A stretch of DNA of 64,000 nt from Spinacia oleracea (Eukaryota; Streptophyta; Magnoliopsida; Caryophyllales; Amaranthaceae), in assembly GCF_020520425.1 (NCBI RefSeq), contig NC_079487.1:112254141-112318140 (forward strand). Direction: 5' to 3'. Each line of letters opens with the position of its first letter. Position 1 is the first letter of the stretch. The notes under the pieces are model-generated. The model saw only the letters and a program-made list of their open reading frames with translations, searched no databases and was not told the DNA's origin. Both the position numbers and the translations under genes were made by a program. Shown in pieces: positions 48,669 to 59,639 of this stretch.

Positions 48669-49855
48669 TAACCTGCCGAGATTTAAATATTAGATGAAAT
48701 CAAATTCAGTATCTGAAATACTTGATACTCCAGTAAAGGAGAGGATTATGGTCTGAATCTGACTCTGTCTCTGAGTCTGAGATCAATGCTAATCCATCTT
48801 CTCGTCCTTTCTTTTTTGATATCGCCATTGACCTACCAAGATTCAAATATTAAATGAAATGAAAATCAATATTTGAAATACTAGATACTCCAGTAAAAAA
48901 GAGGATTATGGTCAGAATCTGACTCTGTCTCTGAGTCTGAGACCAATGCTACTCTGGCATCCCGTCCTTTCTTCTTTGATGTCTCCATTAACCTGACGAG
49001 ATTCAAATATTAGATGAAATCAAATTCAATATCTGAAATACTAGATACTCCAGTAAAGAAGAGGATTATGGTCTGAATCTGACTCTGTCTCTGAGTCTGA
49101 GACCAATGCTAATCCATCTTCTCGTCCTTTCTTTTTTGATATCGCCATTAACCTGCCAAGATTCAAATATTAAATGAAATGAAAATCAATATTTGAAATA
49201 CTAGATACTCCAGTAAAGAAGAGGATGATGGTCAGAATCTGACTCTGTCTCTGAGTCCGAGACCAATGCTAATCCATCTTCGCGTCCTTTCTTTTTTGAT
49301 ATCGCCATTAACCTGCCAAGATTCAAATATTAGATGAAATGAAAATCAATATTTGAAATACTAGATACTCCAGTAAAGAAGAGGATTATGGTCAGAATCT
49401 GACTCTGTCTCTGAGTCCGAGACCAATGCTACTCTGGCATCCCGTCCTTTCTTCTTCGATGTCTCCATTAACCTGACGAGATTCAAATATTAGATGAAAT
49501 CAAATTCAATATCTGAAATGCTAGACAGTCCAGTAAAGGAGAGGGTTATGGTCCGAATCTGACTCTGTCTCTGAGTCTGAGATCAATGCTAATCCGTCTT
49601 CTCGTCCTTTCTTTTTTGATATCGCCATTAACCTACCAAGATTGAAATATTAGATGAAATGAAATTCAATATTTACTCTAGTAAAGGAGAGGATTATGGT
49701 CAGAATCTGACTCTGTCGCTGAGTCTGAGACCAAGGCTACTCTGGCACCTCGTCCTTTCTTTTTTGATTTTGCCATTAACCTACCGAGATTCAAATATTA
49801 GATGAAGCCAAATTCAATATTCGAAATACTAGATACTCCAGTAAAGGAGAGGAAA
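48580..49855 (-). repeat. 160-bp tandem array duplicating the Ptta first-exon start
   Basis: Minus-strand ATGs sit at 48668, 48828, 48988, 49148, 49308, 49468, 49628 and 49776: seven intervals, six of exactly 160 bp and the last of 148. Each unit has leader sequence, an acceptor-like CAG/AAG before GTTAATGG or GGTTAATGG, and a start coding MxxSKKKxR then SDSETESDSD. Two unit types alternate irregularly: GATGTCTCCAT (METSKKK) and GATATCGCCAT (MAISKKK). Only the innermost unit reads on into exon 1. The outer units run into stops after about 40 codons. Confidence 0.9.
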
Positions 49856-50278
49856 TGATGCATGATTGCACCAAGACGTCAAAGGATAAGAAAGGAGCAA
49901 CAGTAACACAGTGACACACAGGAGAAATACAGTAATCCTCAGAAGTCTGAAGAGCATAACAATGCTCTTCTGCATTCAATGCCAACAGACCTGATCAATA
50001 CGAACTGAACACAAGAAAAATTTGCAATAGTAGAAGCAACAAGGGAAAAACATAACAAATTATCAAACCCCGTGTAACCCCAGGATCATGAAAACATAAT
50101 TAATCTTTCAAAAGTATATTCTAGAATTCCACAAGTAACATAATTTATAATGCATTTAAAGGGAAATAATGCCTAAGAAAACACATAACCAACCATTTGC
50201 AAGCACGGAAGAATCAATATAGAGCTAAATATTTGGTTGCTGGGATATGGACAAAGTTAAGCCGCCACTAAAACAAAA

Positions 50279-50302
50279 GGGGGGGGGGGGGGGGGGGGGG
50301 GG
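50279..50302 (+). repeat. 24-nt G homopolymer
   Basis: An uninterrupted run of 24 G. Its length may be unreliable in the assembly. Confidence 0.9.
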
Positions 50303-50340
50303 ATCAGCACCCAGATATAAGTATTCCTGCCATCTTTCTT

Positions 50341-50701
50341 GGGCATGCTTGGTTAAGGTTAATGCATTAAGGGGGTATATCCGGCAATACAAGTCAAACT
50401 AAGGAAAATGAAAGTGGGTAGAGGTTGTGATGAATTGGATGAGATGGTGATAGAGGGAATGAGGTAGCGTTGGTATGAGGAAGATGGAAGGATGCAAGGA
50501 AATATCATGAGAATAATAGTTACGCACCCCTACCCTCACCTCCATATGAGGGTAATGGTTTCTCCCTTTCTCCTTTCTCGTCAAACCTCCATTACTTCAT
50601 CCCCTTGCAACCACCTCTTCTCACATAGTCACATCTCACCTTCATTTTCTTTTGTTTGACTTTTATTACCCATAATGCATTATGTTCCATCCAAGCATGC
50701 C
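50341..50701. mobile_element. Harbinger-like MITE
   Basis: GGGCATGCTTGG at the left pairs with CCAAGCATGCC at the right. Imperfect inversion continues inward (AATGCATTA both sides; AAGTCAAACTAAGGAAAATG against CATTTTCTTTTGTTTGACTT). The terminus resembles PIF/Harbinger GGGCATGTTTGG. The 3-bp duplication is not clean. Interior non-coding. Confidence 0.55.
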
Positions 50702-51275
50702 TTTAAAGAGAAAGGAAACTATTCTACACGTTAGGCAACACACTTCCGAAATGAATTTATCAACGAAGTTTAGAGGCACTGAAGCCCTATGCATACAATA
50801 CACGAATGCATAAGACGGCAGCCCTACATGGGCATTCATTACATGCCAAAACCATAATCATATGCATACCTTTTCACTTAATGTCATCTTTCTATTCTGT
50901 TACATGATTATTCTAATCCGGTGGCAAAACCAGACTAGTGGGTGCGGACCATAAGAAATGAACCCCAATAGATCAAATGAGAAAAAGGATCATATTACCA
51001 GATTGAGAAAGCGAACACGGTGGACAACCAAAGAGATGTCTTCAAGCAAATGGAAATACATGTTGAGATGAAAGGGAGCAACATAGACAGAGAGAGAATC
51101 AAACAGTTGTTGGTATTTAATAGCATGGTGGAAAAATGAGTAATAACTAAATTAACTTCAAAGAATGTAGCTACAACTATCATTTCCTTTTGATAAGAAT
51201 GCAATTCCCATCTTCATGTAAATCACTATAAGTGCTAAATTTTAAGCACATAAGAAAATAATCTACATCTATAGA

Positions 51276-51451
51276 CAGTAGCGGATCCAGAAATTCGAGA
51301 TAGTGGGGTCACTATTTAAAAATTGATGAAACTTTCACTAAAATTATGTAATTTTTTTTTTTTTAAATTGAAATTTTAATTATAAAAAGAGAAAAAAAAT
51401 AATTCAAGTGGGGTCAAGGACCCCACAAAGTGGTCCGTGGCTCCGCCAATG
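51276..51451. mobile_element. hAT-type MITE, 8-bp TSD
   Basis: The left end CAGTAGCGGATCCAG and right end GTGGCTCCGCCAATG are inverted repeats of the CAGTGGCGGAGCCA type. TCTATAGA flanks both sides exactly (51268-51275, 51452-51459). 176 bp, non-coding. Confidence 0.75.
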
Positions 51452-51459
51452 TCTATAGA

Positions 51460-52735
51460 ACATTTATAGGTTCACAAACTCAATTTCAACCGTTTGTCGT
51501 AGTTCACATGAAATCTGCTAACTATCTATCTTGTCATCACATTTTCAATAAAGTGTATATTCTATGAAGTACGGAGTATCTTTTAGCTAAATAAGTGCCA
51601 ATGAACCAAACAACTTAAGTTATGATGTTCGGAGTTCCCTTGACCCGTGATGTCAAATCCAGTTAGCTTCCTCCCCTCATAACACCGGTAGACTCGGTAT
51701 ATATAAATCCTTTCCTAAAGGTATACGAAGTATTCGGTAACCCAAAAAGTTTTCAGTTTTTTATTTAAAAGCTCAAAAGTCTCTAGGATAAAGAACAGGC
51801 GAAAAGTGTCATTTAAAAGCTTTATACTATGAATGTTTGACTCTCTAAGGTTAAATCTCAAAGCAGTATCATTTGGCACTGAGTGAAGGGTTCGGATAAA
51901 ATTCAGCAGGTTGCAAAGTTTTCTAATTTGCCTCGCCAAAGTTGTTGAAAACAAAGCTACATTTACACTTCAATATCACCAGTTGTTGAATTTGCGTTCT
52001 TTGATGAGCACGAGAAAATTTCTCCAGTTGTGTTGAATTGTAACTAAACAGTAAACACCAATATGAGTCCCTATCTACGGTAATTTGCATCATCAGGGGT
52101 GACTATAGCATCATACAAGTCCATAATAGCTAGTTAATCAAATTAATTTCATTTGTCAACAATTAGAGAGCGGAAAGACGGAATGAATGAGACAACACAA
52201 AAATTCGAGTAATATCGACAAAAAATCACCAACATTGTCACCGAAACTGAAACTTTGCGGCAAACCCTAAAACACCCAAAGAAGTAAAAGGAAGTTCAAA
52301 TTAACGAGAATTCATGAACGAACCTGGAGAAGATTTAAGCGGAGATCCCAATAGAGGTTCTGGCGGCAGATGAGACGATTGCACTTAAAATAAGGGCTGA
52401 AATTCAATTGAATAGAAGATATAATCAATTAGGGTAAAATTCAAAGAAAATGGATAAGCATAAGAATATGAATAGTAGATTAAGGATGGTTTTCGACTAA
52501 CCGTTGAAACGGTCGTGCCTCTGGTGGCTGTCACTACCGCCGGTGATGTGAGGGAGGAGAGAGAGTTGAGTGAAAATGTGAAATCAGTTCTTGAACTATG
52601 GACTTCCCGGGGAGTGTATTTCTTTCCTTTTCTTTTGGGGTCTTTTAAACGACGCCCTCATTTTTCTAAAAACGCACTCATTTGTTACGGTGAAATACGA
52701 TTTTACCCTTTTCAAAATAATAATAATTATTATTA
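51460..52735. other. Intergenic sequence with possible minus-strand leader
   Basis: No coding region. A candidate 5' leader lies at 52320-52590. The stretch ends in AAT/TTA-rich sequence where an RTE LINE inserted. Confidence 0.4.
52320..52590 (-). promoter_or_regulatory. Possible spliced 5' leader of the Ptta-type gene
   Basis: On the minus strand a CT-rich start is followed by CGTTTCAACG with a GTTAGT donor-like site, and later by CTTCTCCAG with GTTCGT. This looks like untranslated leader exons of a gene reading left. The link to the Ptta-type gene ~3.9 kb away is inference. Confidence 0.25.
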
Positions 52736-54541
52736 TTTGTCACGGCTTTGTTGCGTGAGGTTCGGCTCCATTGTCCTGCTCTTTCGCGTTGGGTTGAATT
52801 CTGCTACTCTTCTCCAGCGCGGCTGTATTATGGGGAGCATACCTTGTGGTCTTGTCAGGGTGTGCAGCAAGGGGATCCTCTTGGCCCTTTGCTTTTTTCT
52901 CTGGTTCTACATCCATTGGTGTGTCGAATCAGAGACTCATTTGATCTATCTCTTCAGGCTTGGTACTTGGACGATGGCACTATCGTTGGTGACACTTTGG
53001 TGGTTGGACAGGTTTTGGAGTTGATTTTGGAGGAGGGTCCTCGTTTAGGTCTCCATGTTAATGTTGAGAAGACGGAGGTTTTCTGGCCTTCGGAGGACCC
53101 TCGCAGTCGTCTAGAGGGTGTCTTTCCTGCGGATATTGCTCGTCCTACGCTTGGTGTTAAGTTGCTTGGTGGCCCAGTCAGTACGGATTCCTCTTTTTGT
53201 AAGGAGTTGGTTTCGCAGCGTGTGTCGAAGACTGTTGTGTTGATGGATGCTGTAGCCAAGCTTAATGATCCCCAGTGTGAGTTATTGCTACTTCGTGCGT
53301 GTACTGGAGTTTCTAAACTCTACTTTGCTATGCGCACTTGTCCGCCTCATCTGTTCGAAGCGGCCCAATTATCTTTTGATGTGGCTCTGCGGGCTTCTTT
53401 AGAGCGCATCGTCACTGCTTCGGGACCTGGGTTCGGTGACTGGCAATGGCGCCTTGCCACCTTGCCTTATTCTTATGGAGGATTGGGTGTTTATTCAGCT
53501 GGTGATGTTCAGCATTATGCTTTTCTTGCATCCCGTTTGCAGTCTTCTAGTTTGCAGGATTCGCTTCTTCGGCTTTCAGGTGTTGATGGTCCGGGACCGA
53601 CCTTTGATGATGCCCTTGGTCTATTCAATAGGACCGTGGAGACCGACCTTATGCGTAGCCCTAGTGAAATCGCTGCCCCCACACTCATGAAGAAACTGGC
53701 AGACATATATTTCACGAAGGTTACTGCTGATGCGGAATCCGCCTACTCCTTATCTTCGCGTCTTGTTGCCCTATGGAAATCACAGCAGGGGGATCAGTCC
53801 TCGGCTTGGTTGCGGGCAGTCCCCATCTCGGGGTTAGGCCAGACTATGAACGGTAAGACTTATCGTTCGGTTCTTTGCTATCGGTTGGGTATTCCGTTGT
53901 TCTCTGATTCGACGCCGTGTTCTGCTTGCTCCCGGGTTTTCGACGGGGACATTTATGGGGATCATGCCGTGTCTTGTGCTGGGATTGTGGGTATCAAACA
54001 TCGTCATAATGTTGTTCGTGATACCCTTTTGGATATTTGCTATCGGTCAGGGATTTCTGCTCGCAAGGAGGTTGATGTTGGGCTGACTAGTGAGAGTGAT
54101 GGAGCTCTTCGTCCTGCAGATATATTGCTTTACTCATGGGATGGCGGTCTTGATGTGTGTGTTGACTTGACTAGGTCTTCCCCTATGACGCAAGCTGGGT
54201 TGTCAGGCTTCATTCCGGGTCGGGTTGTGGCGGTTGCAGCGCAGCGGAAGCAGGATAAGTATGCGGCGTGTTGTAGGGCTTTGGGTTACGGTTTCTTGCC
54301 TTTTTCCTTCTCTTCTTTTGGGGAATTAGAGAAAGGGGCTGTTTCTTTGCTGAAGCGGGTCCAGACGTACTCTAAGGCTCAGGACATTGGGGCGCGGGCA
54401 GCTGCCCACATTTTCAGCAGGATCGGGTTCGCCATAGCTAGAGGAGTGGGGGCCCAGATTGTATCTCGGCTCCCCTCCAACTTCTTGTAGTTCCCTTGAT
54501 CTTTGTAGCTTGTTAAGCTTGTAACGTTTTGGTGTTTTCCT

Positions 54542-54583
<42 letters not shown>
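52736..54583 (+). pseudogene. RTE-type LINE, 5'-truncated copy 1
   Basis: An open frame to the stop at 54488-54490 encodes ~580 residues without the endonuclease or the first RT motifs. RT blocks visible: REVRLHCPALSRWVEFCYS, SCQGVQQGDPLGPLLFSL, then AWYLDDGTIVGD with the catalytic DD. The remainder matches the long C-terminal region of plant RTE elements, with a C..C...H...C cluster (CSACSRVF..DHAVSC). There is no proper start codon at the truncation, so it is not a functional gene. After a ~50-bp 3' UTR it ends in an (ATA)n tail (54543-54583), as RTE elements do. The C-terminal frame is intact, implying fairly recent insertion. Confidence 0.88.
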
Positions 54584-54584
<1 letters not shown>

Positions 54585-54940
54585 TAAAACCAATATTATC
54601 AAAACTAATTCAATCCTTTGAGTTTCAGATGACGACTTCTCCAGAAACCAGTATTATAGTACTGCTATAGTATAATTTGGTACGCAGACTCCGGAGTAGG
54701 TTCCTCCCACTGGTAAGCTGGTCAGGTCCCTTATTATCAAATAAAGAAGACATAAAACCAAATCAAAAGGATCTGCATTAGAAAATTTCTCGATGAGCGT
54801 GAAAGACAATAAGAGATCAATCAATAATCTCACTATTCCGGCCTCAATCAAATACTGTTTGTTTTCTTGATGGCCTTCATATAAATACTGGTCTGCGCAC
54901 AGCCATGGGAAGTTTTTAGGTGTTCTTTATTTGATTAATC
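54584..54940. other. Sequence between RTE copy 1 and the foldback
   Basis: About 360 bp, no feature seen. Confidence 0.4.
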
Positions 54941-54943
54941 CGG

Positions 54944-55097
54944 CCGCGCACATAGATTGCGCCGATGGCAGGGTTGCCGCGCACAGGAATTGCGCCGGTG
55001 ACACGGCTTCCACGCACAAGATCTGTGCCGCCTCCTTGTCGCCGGCGCAATACCTGTGCGTGGCAGCCCTGTTGTCGATGCAATTGCTGTGTGCGAC
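54944..55097. repeat. GC-rich foldback of GCGCACA/TTGCGCCG modules
   Basis: An arm including GGCAGGGTTGCCGCGCACAG and ATTGCGCCGGTGAC is inverted after a ~35-nt loop (GTCGCCGGCGCAATACCTGT, GCGTGGCAGCCC). The same CGCACA..TTGCGCCG module also recurs directly. Much GC-richer than its flanks. It could be a small foldback transposon; no target duplication set. Confidence 0.6.
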
Positions 55098-55105
55098 TGT
55101 TTATA

Positions 55106-55161
<56 letters not shown>
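55106..55161 (+). repeat. (TTA)n microsatellite before RTE copy 2
   Basis: About 18 TTA units abutting the 5' end of RTE copy 2. Confidence 0.9.
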
Positions 55162-55162
<1 letters not shown>

Positions 55163-55677
55163 GTTGTTCGTGATACCCTTTTGGATATTTGCTATCGGTC
55201 GGGGATTTCTGCTCGCAAGGAGGTTGATGTTGGCTTGACTAGTGAGAGTGATGGAGCTCTTCGTCCTGCAGATATATTGCTTTACTCATGGGATGGCGGT
55301 TTAGATGTGTGTGTTGACTTGACTGGGTCTTCCCCTATGACGCAATCTGGGTTGTCAGGCTTCGTTCCGGGACGGGTTGTGGCGGTTGCAGCGCAGCGGA
55401 AGCAGGATAAGTATGCGGCACGTTGTAGGGCTTTGGGGTACGGTTTCTTTCCATTTTCCTTCTCTTCTTTTAGGGAATTAGATAAAGGGGCTGTTTCTTT
55501 ACTGAAGCGGGTCCAGACGTACTCTAGGGCTCAGGACATTGGGGCACGGGCAGCTGCCCACATTTTCAGCAGGATCGGGTTCGCCATAGCTAGAGGAGTG
55601 GGGGCCCAGATTGTATCTCGGCTCCCTTCCAACTTCTTGTAGTTCACTTGATCTTTGTAGCTTGTTAAGCTTGTAAC

Positions 55678-55733
<56 letters not shown>

Positions 55734-55735
55734 AA
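55162..55735 (+). pseudogene. RTE-type LINE, 5'-truncated copy 2
   Basis: Encodes the last ~160 residues of the same RTE protein (VVRDTLLDICYRSGISARKE to a stop at 55640-55642), with scattered differences from copy 1. Truncated much further than copy 1, it begins at the TTATGTTGTTCGTG point directly in a (TTA)n array. It ends in a second (TTA)n tail at 55681-55730. It is a dead fragment. Confidence 0.88.
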
Positions 55736-55772
55736 TTAAATGCCAACAAAGTCAAACAACACGAATACAATA

Positions 55773-55815
55773 TGGAGATGCGGGGTATCGATCCCCGTAC
55801 CTCTCGCATGCTAAG
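55773..55815 (-). pseudogene. 3' half of a tRNA-Ala (AGC) gene
   Basis: Read on the minus strand, the sequence starts CTTAGCATGCGAG (anticodon loop with AGC), continues through the variable loop and a T arm with GGATCGATACCCC, and ends GCATCTCCA, the 3' acceptor strand of plant tRNA-Ala. The D arm and 5' acceptor strand are missing; sequence diverges right after the anticodon loop. It cannot give a functional tRNA. Confidence 0.7.
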
Positions 55816-57910
55816 TACCTCTCACAAGATCTCTTATTATTATTTTTATTACAAAAATTATGATGAGTTTTTTTAGAAATTTATTATTATCATATACCTT
55901 TAAAACATACAAACTTCCATTTACTATTGCAGCAATAGTGTGCTTCCCCTTTTACCCCCGTTCATCTCCCTTTATTACACCTTTGCCATTCTACCAGATC
56001 ATGACACGTTGCAAGCTCATCCACCACCGTTTCCCTAATTCCCTTTCTCTGGTTTCTCGACTTTCTTCAGCTCTGCCTCTCCTCTTCTCTCTCTACCTAG
56101 ATCTGCCATGACCTTTCTCTTCTTCAATCTTACTTTTCTCTTCTTCGATCTTTGATCATCCTAATCAAAGGTATTGTACGGATTCTAATTGAAAGACAGA
56201 ATTATGGTCTTAGGATTCAGGTGGCTCCATTGCGGTTAGTCGGCTTATTCAATTCTTTTTGTATGCTTTTCAATTTCGGGTTTCTGAGTTCAGATCTTTC
56301 TTCGACAATTTATGTGTTAAGGTTGCTCTGAATCGCTAGGTTTTCTTTGCAGACTTTCATTTTCGAGTTTTCTTTGTTTTGATTCCTGACTGAATTTTGT
56401 TAGTTTTGATTTCTTTTTGTATTCAATTTGTTTTTTGAATCGGCTTGATTTGGTGGATATGGATGTCGTATTGGTTTTGGGTTCTTCGATGAGTTATAAA
56501 ATTTAGGGTTTGGCTTTGGTGTTTAACAGAAAGGAGTGAAACCGGAGAAACTACGAGCTCTTAATCCGTCTTCGTGCAATGTATTTTAAACTTCTCACTT
56601 TTCTGTATCGCCGAACTCAATTTGAAGTCAGGGTATTGATTTTGATTTTGATTTTGATTATTTTTGTTTTCATAGAAACTGATTGTGATTTTTGATGACA
56701 GTGACATGAATTTTAGAAATTGATTGTGTGATGTTTGATGACAGTAACATGTATTTTGCGGATGTGAACAATTTGGAGCATTGTATCAAGTATTTGAACC
56801 ACACTCTTGTTACTTTCAGCTTTTCAGGTTCGCTTTATCTATTTGGTAATGATCCTATATGTTTCTTAGCTTTTTGTTTGATTTTCTTTTGAAGTTGTGC
56901 AAGGTGAGTGGATTAGTTAGGATTGATTTTGTATTGTGTTGTTTTGATTGGTCTTGACGTCTCTTAATTGTAATTGTCTACACTCTTTGTTGCAGCAGAT
57001 GCAACGAGATATCTGAGATTCGCCAATCGTCTAATGAGCAAAGTCAGCGGTATGAATTGCTGTTTTTTTTGTTTTACAGCTGATTTTGGTTTAGCATGTT
57101 AGTTTAATTTTGGTAGTAAAAGAATATAAAAGAAATACTCGGATTGATGCTCTAATGGAATGAAAAATTCGATTTACTTGTGCTCTTGATTCTGATGATC
57201 TTGTCGTCTTTATAATTTGTTACTATAATTATAAGAAGAGTGTAACTCTAAAAGTGCTCGCCTTTCCAGTTTTTCCTTAAATGTGGTTTGCTAAAAAAAA
57301 AAAAACCAAAACGACCATCTTCATACGCTTACTGAAATGAGTTCATATTGAAGTTTTTGTTTGTTGTGAACTTGTGATCCACTTAAGATGCTTTCAGTAC
57401 TTCCACGAAGATGTGAGGTCTGAGTTGTTGTTTAAGTTTTGAATATTTTACTACTTTTATTAAATGGAGGATTGAAATTTTTAGCTGGCATGGTCTGTTC
57501 TGAAATATTACACAACACCCAGCTATATAGGGTTTTGTTGATTTGCATTTCAGATTTTAGATCTGTTCTGAGGATCGTTGGATCTGGATTTGTTCTTCTG
57601 ATATTTGTTGTGTTTGCTTTTGATTCTTTTCTCGCGGTTGTTAGATTAGAGATTGTTAAGTTGATTAATAGTGAGCAGCTACCATGTCATTATATTTTAA
57701 TCAATGAACATCGGATTTGGTACCCAGTAGGTTAGCTTTGTTTGGGAAGCTACTTTGTTCATTAATTGTTGGTGGATCCAGTCAAAGGACGACTCTATTG
57801 ATCAACATGTTTTATGGACGCTTCTTTTCTTATTTAATTATTCAAAATGACATGTCCCAAATTGGAAACAGATTGATTTTCTAAAATACGAGTGTGAATA
57901 GGTAGAGTAA

Positions 57911-57913
<3 letters not shown>

Positions 57914-57951
<38 letters not shown>
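57914..57951 (+). repeat. (GA)n microsatellite
   Basis: About 18 GA units followed by a G-rich run. Confidence 0.9.
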
Positions 57952-57956
<5 letters not shown>

Positions 57957-58736
57957 AGGGAGAGATGAATTTGTTTTGTAAAAACAATACACATACAACA
58001 AGCAAGAAAATTTCTATAATTGAGCAAGAACTTGAGACGGGCATGGAATCAACATAACAGCGTTGATGCAAAAGTTGTCTCAAGACAACGCTTGCTACCC
58101 TTCAGTACAATATTAGGAGTCATTGAGAATTTTTAATGTAGCTGATCTTGACTATTTTATGGAATATGCTTAAAATATTGTCATATGCATGATGTTTTTC
58201 TCCAATATAATGTATTTGTGTAGATAACTTCTATTAATTTTTCTTTCCCTGTCTTCTTATGTTGCTTTGCAGGTAAGTCAAGCCTTCATGATAATTGTAT
58301 TGGACGTCTACCTTTTCTATGGATGACGGATAGATCAGAGAAAAGCTTGAGATCAGTATGTTCTTACGGTTTGTTTCTACCTTTACCAGATAACATAGCT
58401 TAAGTGTTGTTCTAATATGAACCATTACTTGATGATCGAGGCCTAAGTTTATCAGTACATTTAATATTTCCATGTGAACTGTATTTTTATACTAGCAGGT
58501 CATGCATTTCTAAGCACATAGATTGAGTAGGATCCACTGATCACTAATGCACATTTTTGTGTGCAAATTTCTCTTCAATGTAATCTATATGCATAATACC
58601 TGTTTGATATTTCCAGAGTTGACTTAAAGCCAGCTTGAGTATTTCCTGATATTTTGTAGGAACGCAGAGATTCAACCATTATTTATTTTAAACATTACTT
58701 TTCTTTACTATCCCTTATAATATTTTTCTGTAATAT

Positions 58737-58828
58737 CAGTTCATGTTAGTGTCTGTGTGTCAGTTCATGTTTACTGTCTGTGTGTCAGTTCATGTTTACT
58801 GGTTACTGGTTACTGGTTACTGGTTACC
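58737..58828 (+). repeat. Compound tandem repeat
   Basis: GTCTGTGTGTCAGTTCATGT recurs two to three times, followed by about five copies of TTACTGG. Confidence 0.8.
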
Positions 58829-58970
58829 ATATTTTAAGCTGGTTTGTTCTCTTCCCTATTCATGTCCTGAATTGTTTTCAAGATTTTATATTCCTTGTAT
58901 TTGTATTGAATTTGTCTCAGTTGTTCATATGGAATTTGTCTGACTTGTTAGTTTTTACCTATGACAGGAA

Positions 58971-59090
58971 AAAAAGAGAAAATCATTTGACACGGCATCA
59001 GTGTAAACAATCTGACAGACGAGTTGGTGTTCCATGTATCAAGTGCAAAGAAAAACAGTACTTTGTGCGCGCGATATGATGTATCAAACA
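58971..59090 (+). pseudogene. Relic exon of a JMJ25-like histone demethylase gene
   Basis: After an acceptor-like TATGACAG the frame reads RKKRENHLTRHQCKQSDRR, then VPCIKCKEKQYF. After a stop the words CIKQW precede a GTAAGA donor. This is the Cys-rich segment (HQC..SDR..VPC.KC..K.YC..CI..WY) found in the JMJ25 family of JmjC histone H3K9 demethylases. Several Cys are lost, an in-frame TGA interrupts it, and no JmjC domain was found to the right. Assignment rests on motif recognition only. Confidence 0.5.
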
Positions 59091-59639
59091 ATGGTAAGAA
59101 GCTACTGCAATGCGTTGTGCGTTTTACTGTACATACGAACTTGATTATTGTACAACTGTGTTTCTGTTTCTTAAACTGAGGTGTTTTCTTCAGAGAGTAG
59201 GTACCCTTAAGATTTTGAAGTGGAAATCGCACAAGCCTGTCTCTTTCGTCGAAAAATTTGTAATTGTAATGAATGTCTACACTCAATGAATTCAATCGAG
59301 GTGAGGGTTTTGGCTATGTGAACTTTCTTTAGAATTTTGACGTTTAAAATGAAAATGCATATTGTCATTTATATTGATTCTCATCATATTGGTATGAACA
59401 AACATCAAATGGAGAAAATCTTGACAGTTTGGTAAGACCTGGATATTCGTGTTTGCTCATATTGTCTGCATCTTGCTCACTTTGAATTATTCGTGTTTGT
59501 TCAATACAATATGAATTAGATTATGGAACCTGATTATACCTAATTTTTAGTTCATGCATTCTTTCACAAGGAAAAGCGAATGCATTCTTTCACAAGGAAA
59601 AACGAAACAATGTTGCCTTGATTCTTTGCATAACTATGG
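59091..59639. other. Non-coding sequence
   Basis: About 550 bp between the two relics, no feature seen. Confidence 0.4.

Larger units (their letters stand above)
49856..51267. other. Upstream flank of the Ptta-type gene
   Basis: No gene. It contains a 24-G run and a Harbinger-like MITE, listed separately. Confidence 0.45.
55816..58970. other. Long non-coding stretch, leader- and intron-like
   Basis: The CT-rich sequence at 55980-56150 looks like a plant 5' UTR, and the following T-rich DNA looks intronic, so a degenerate plus-strand gene leading to the JMJ25-like exon is possible. No convincing coding exon seen here. A GA microsatellite is at 57914-57951 and a tandem repeat at 58737-58828. 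Confidence 0.35.

Noticed and set aside
49791..52600. CACTA transposon boundary for the Ptta-type gene
   Set aside because: Looked for CACTA-type terminal repeats with 3-bp duplication on both sides and found none convincing.
55860..57735. Short plus-strand frames of 83 and 98 codons
   Set aside because: Hydrophobic or T-rich composition without domains, within leader- and intron-like DNA.
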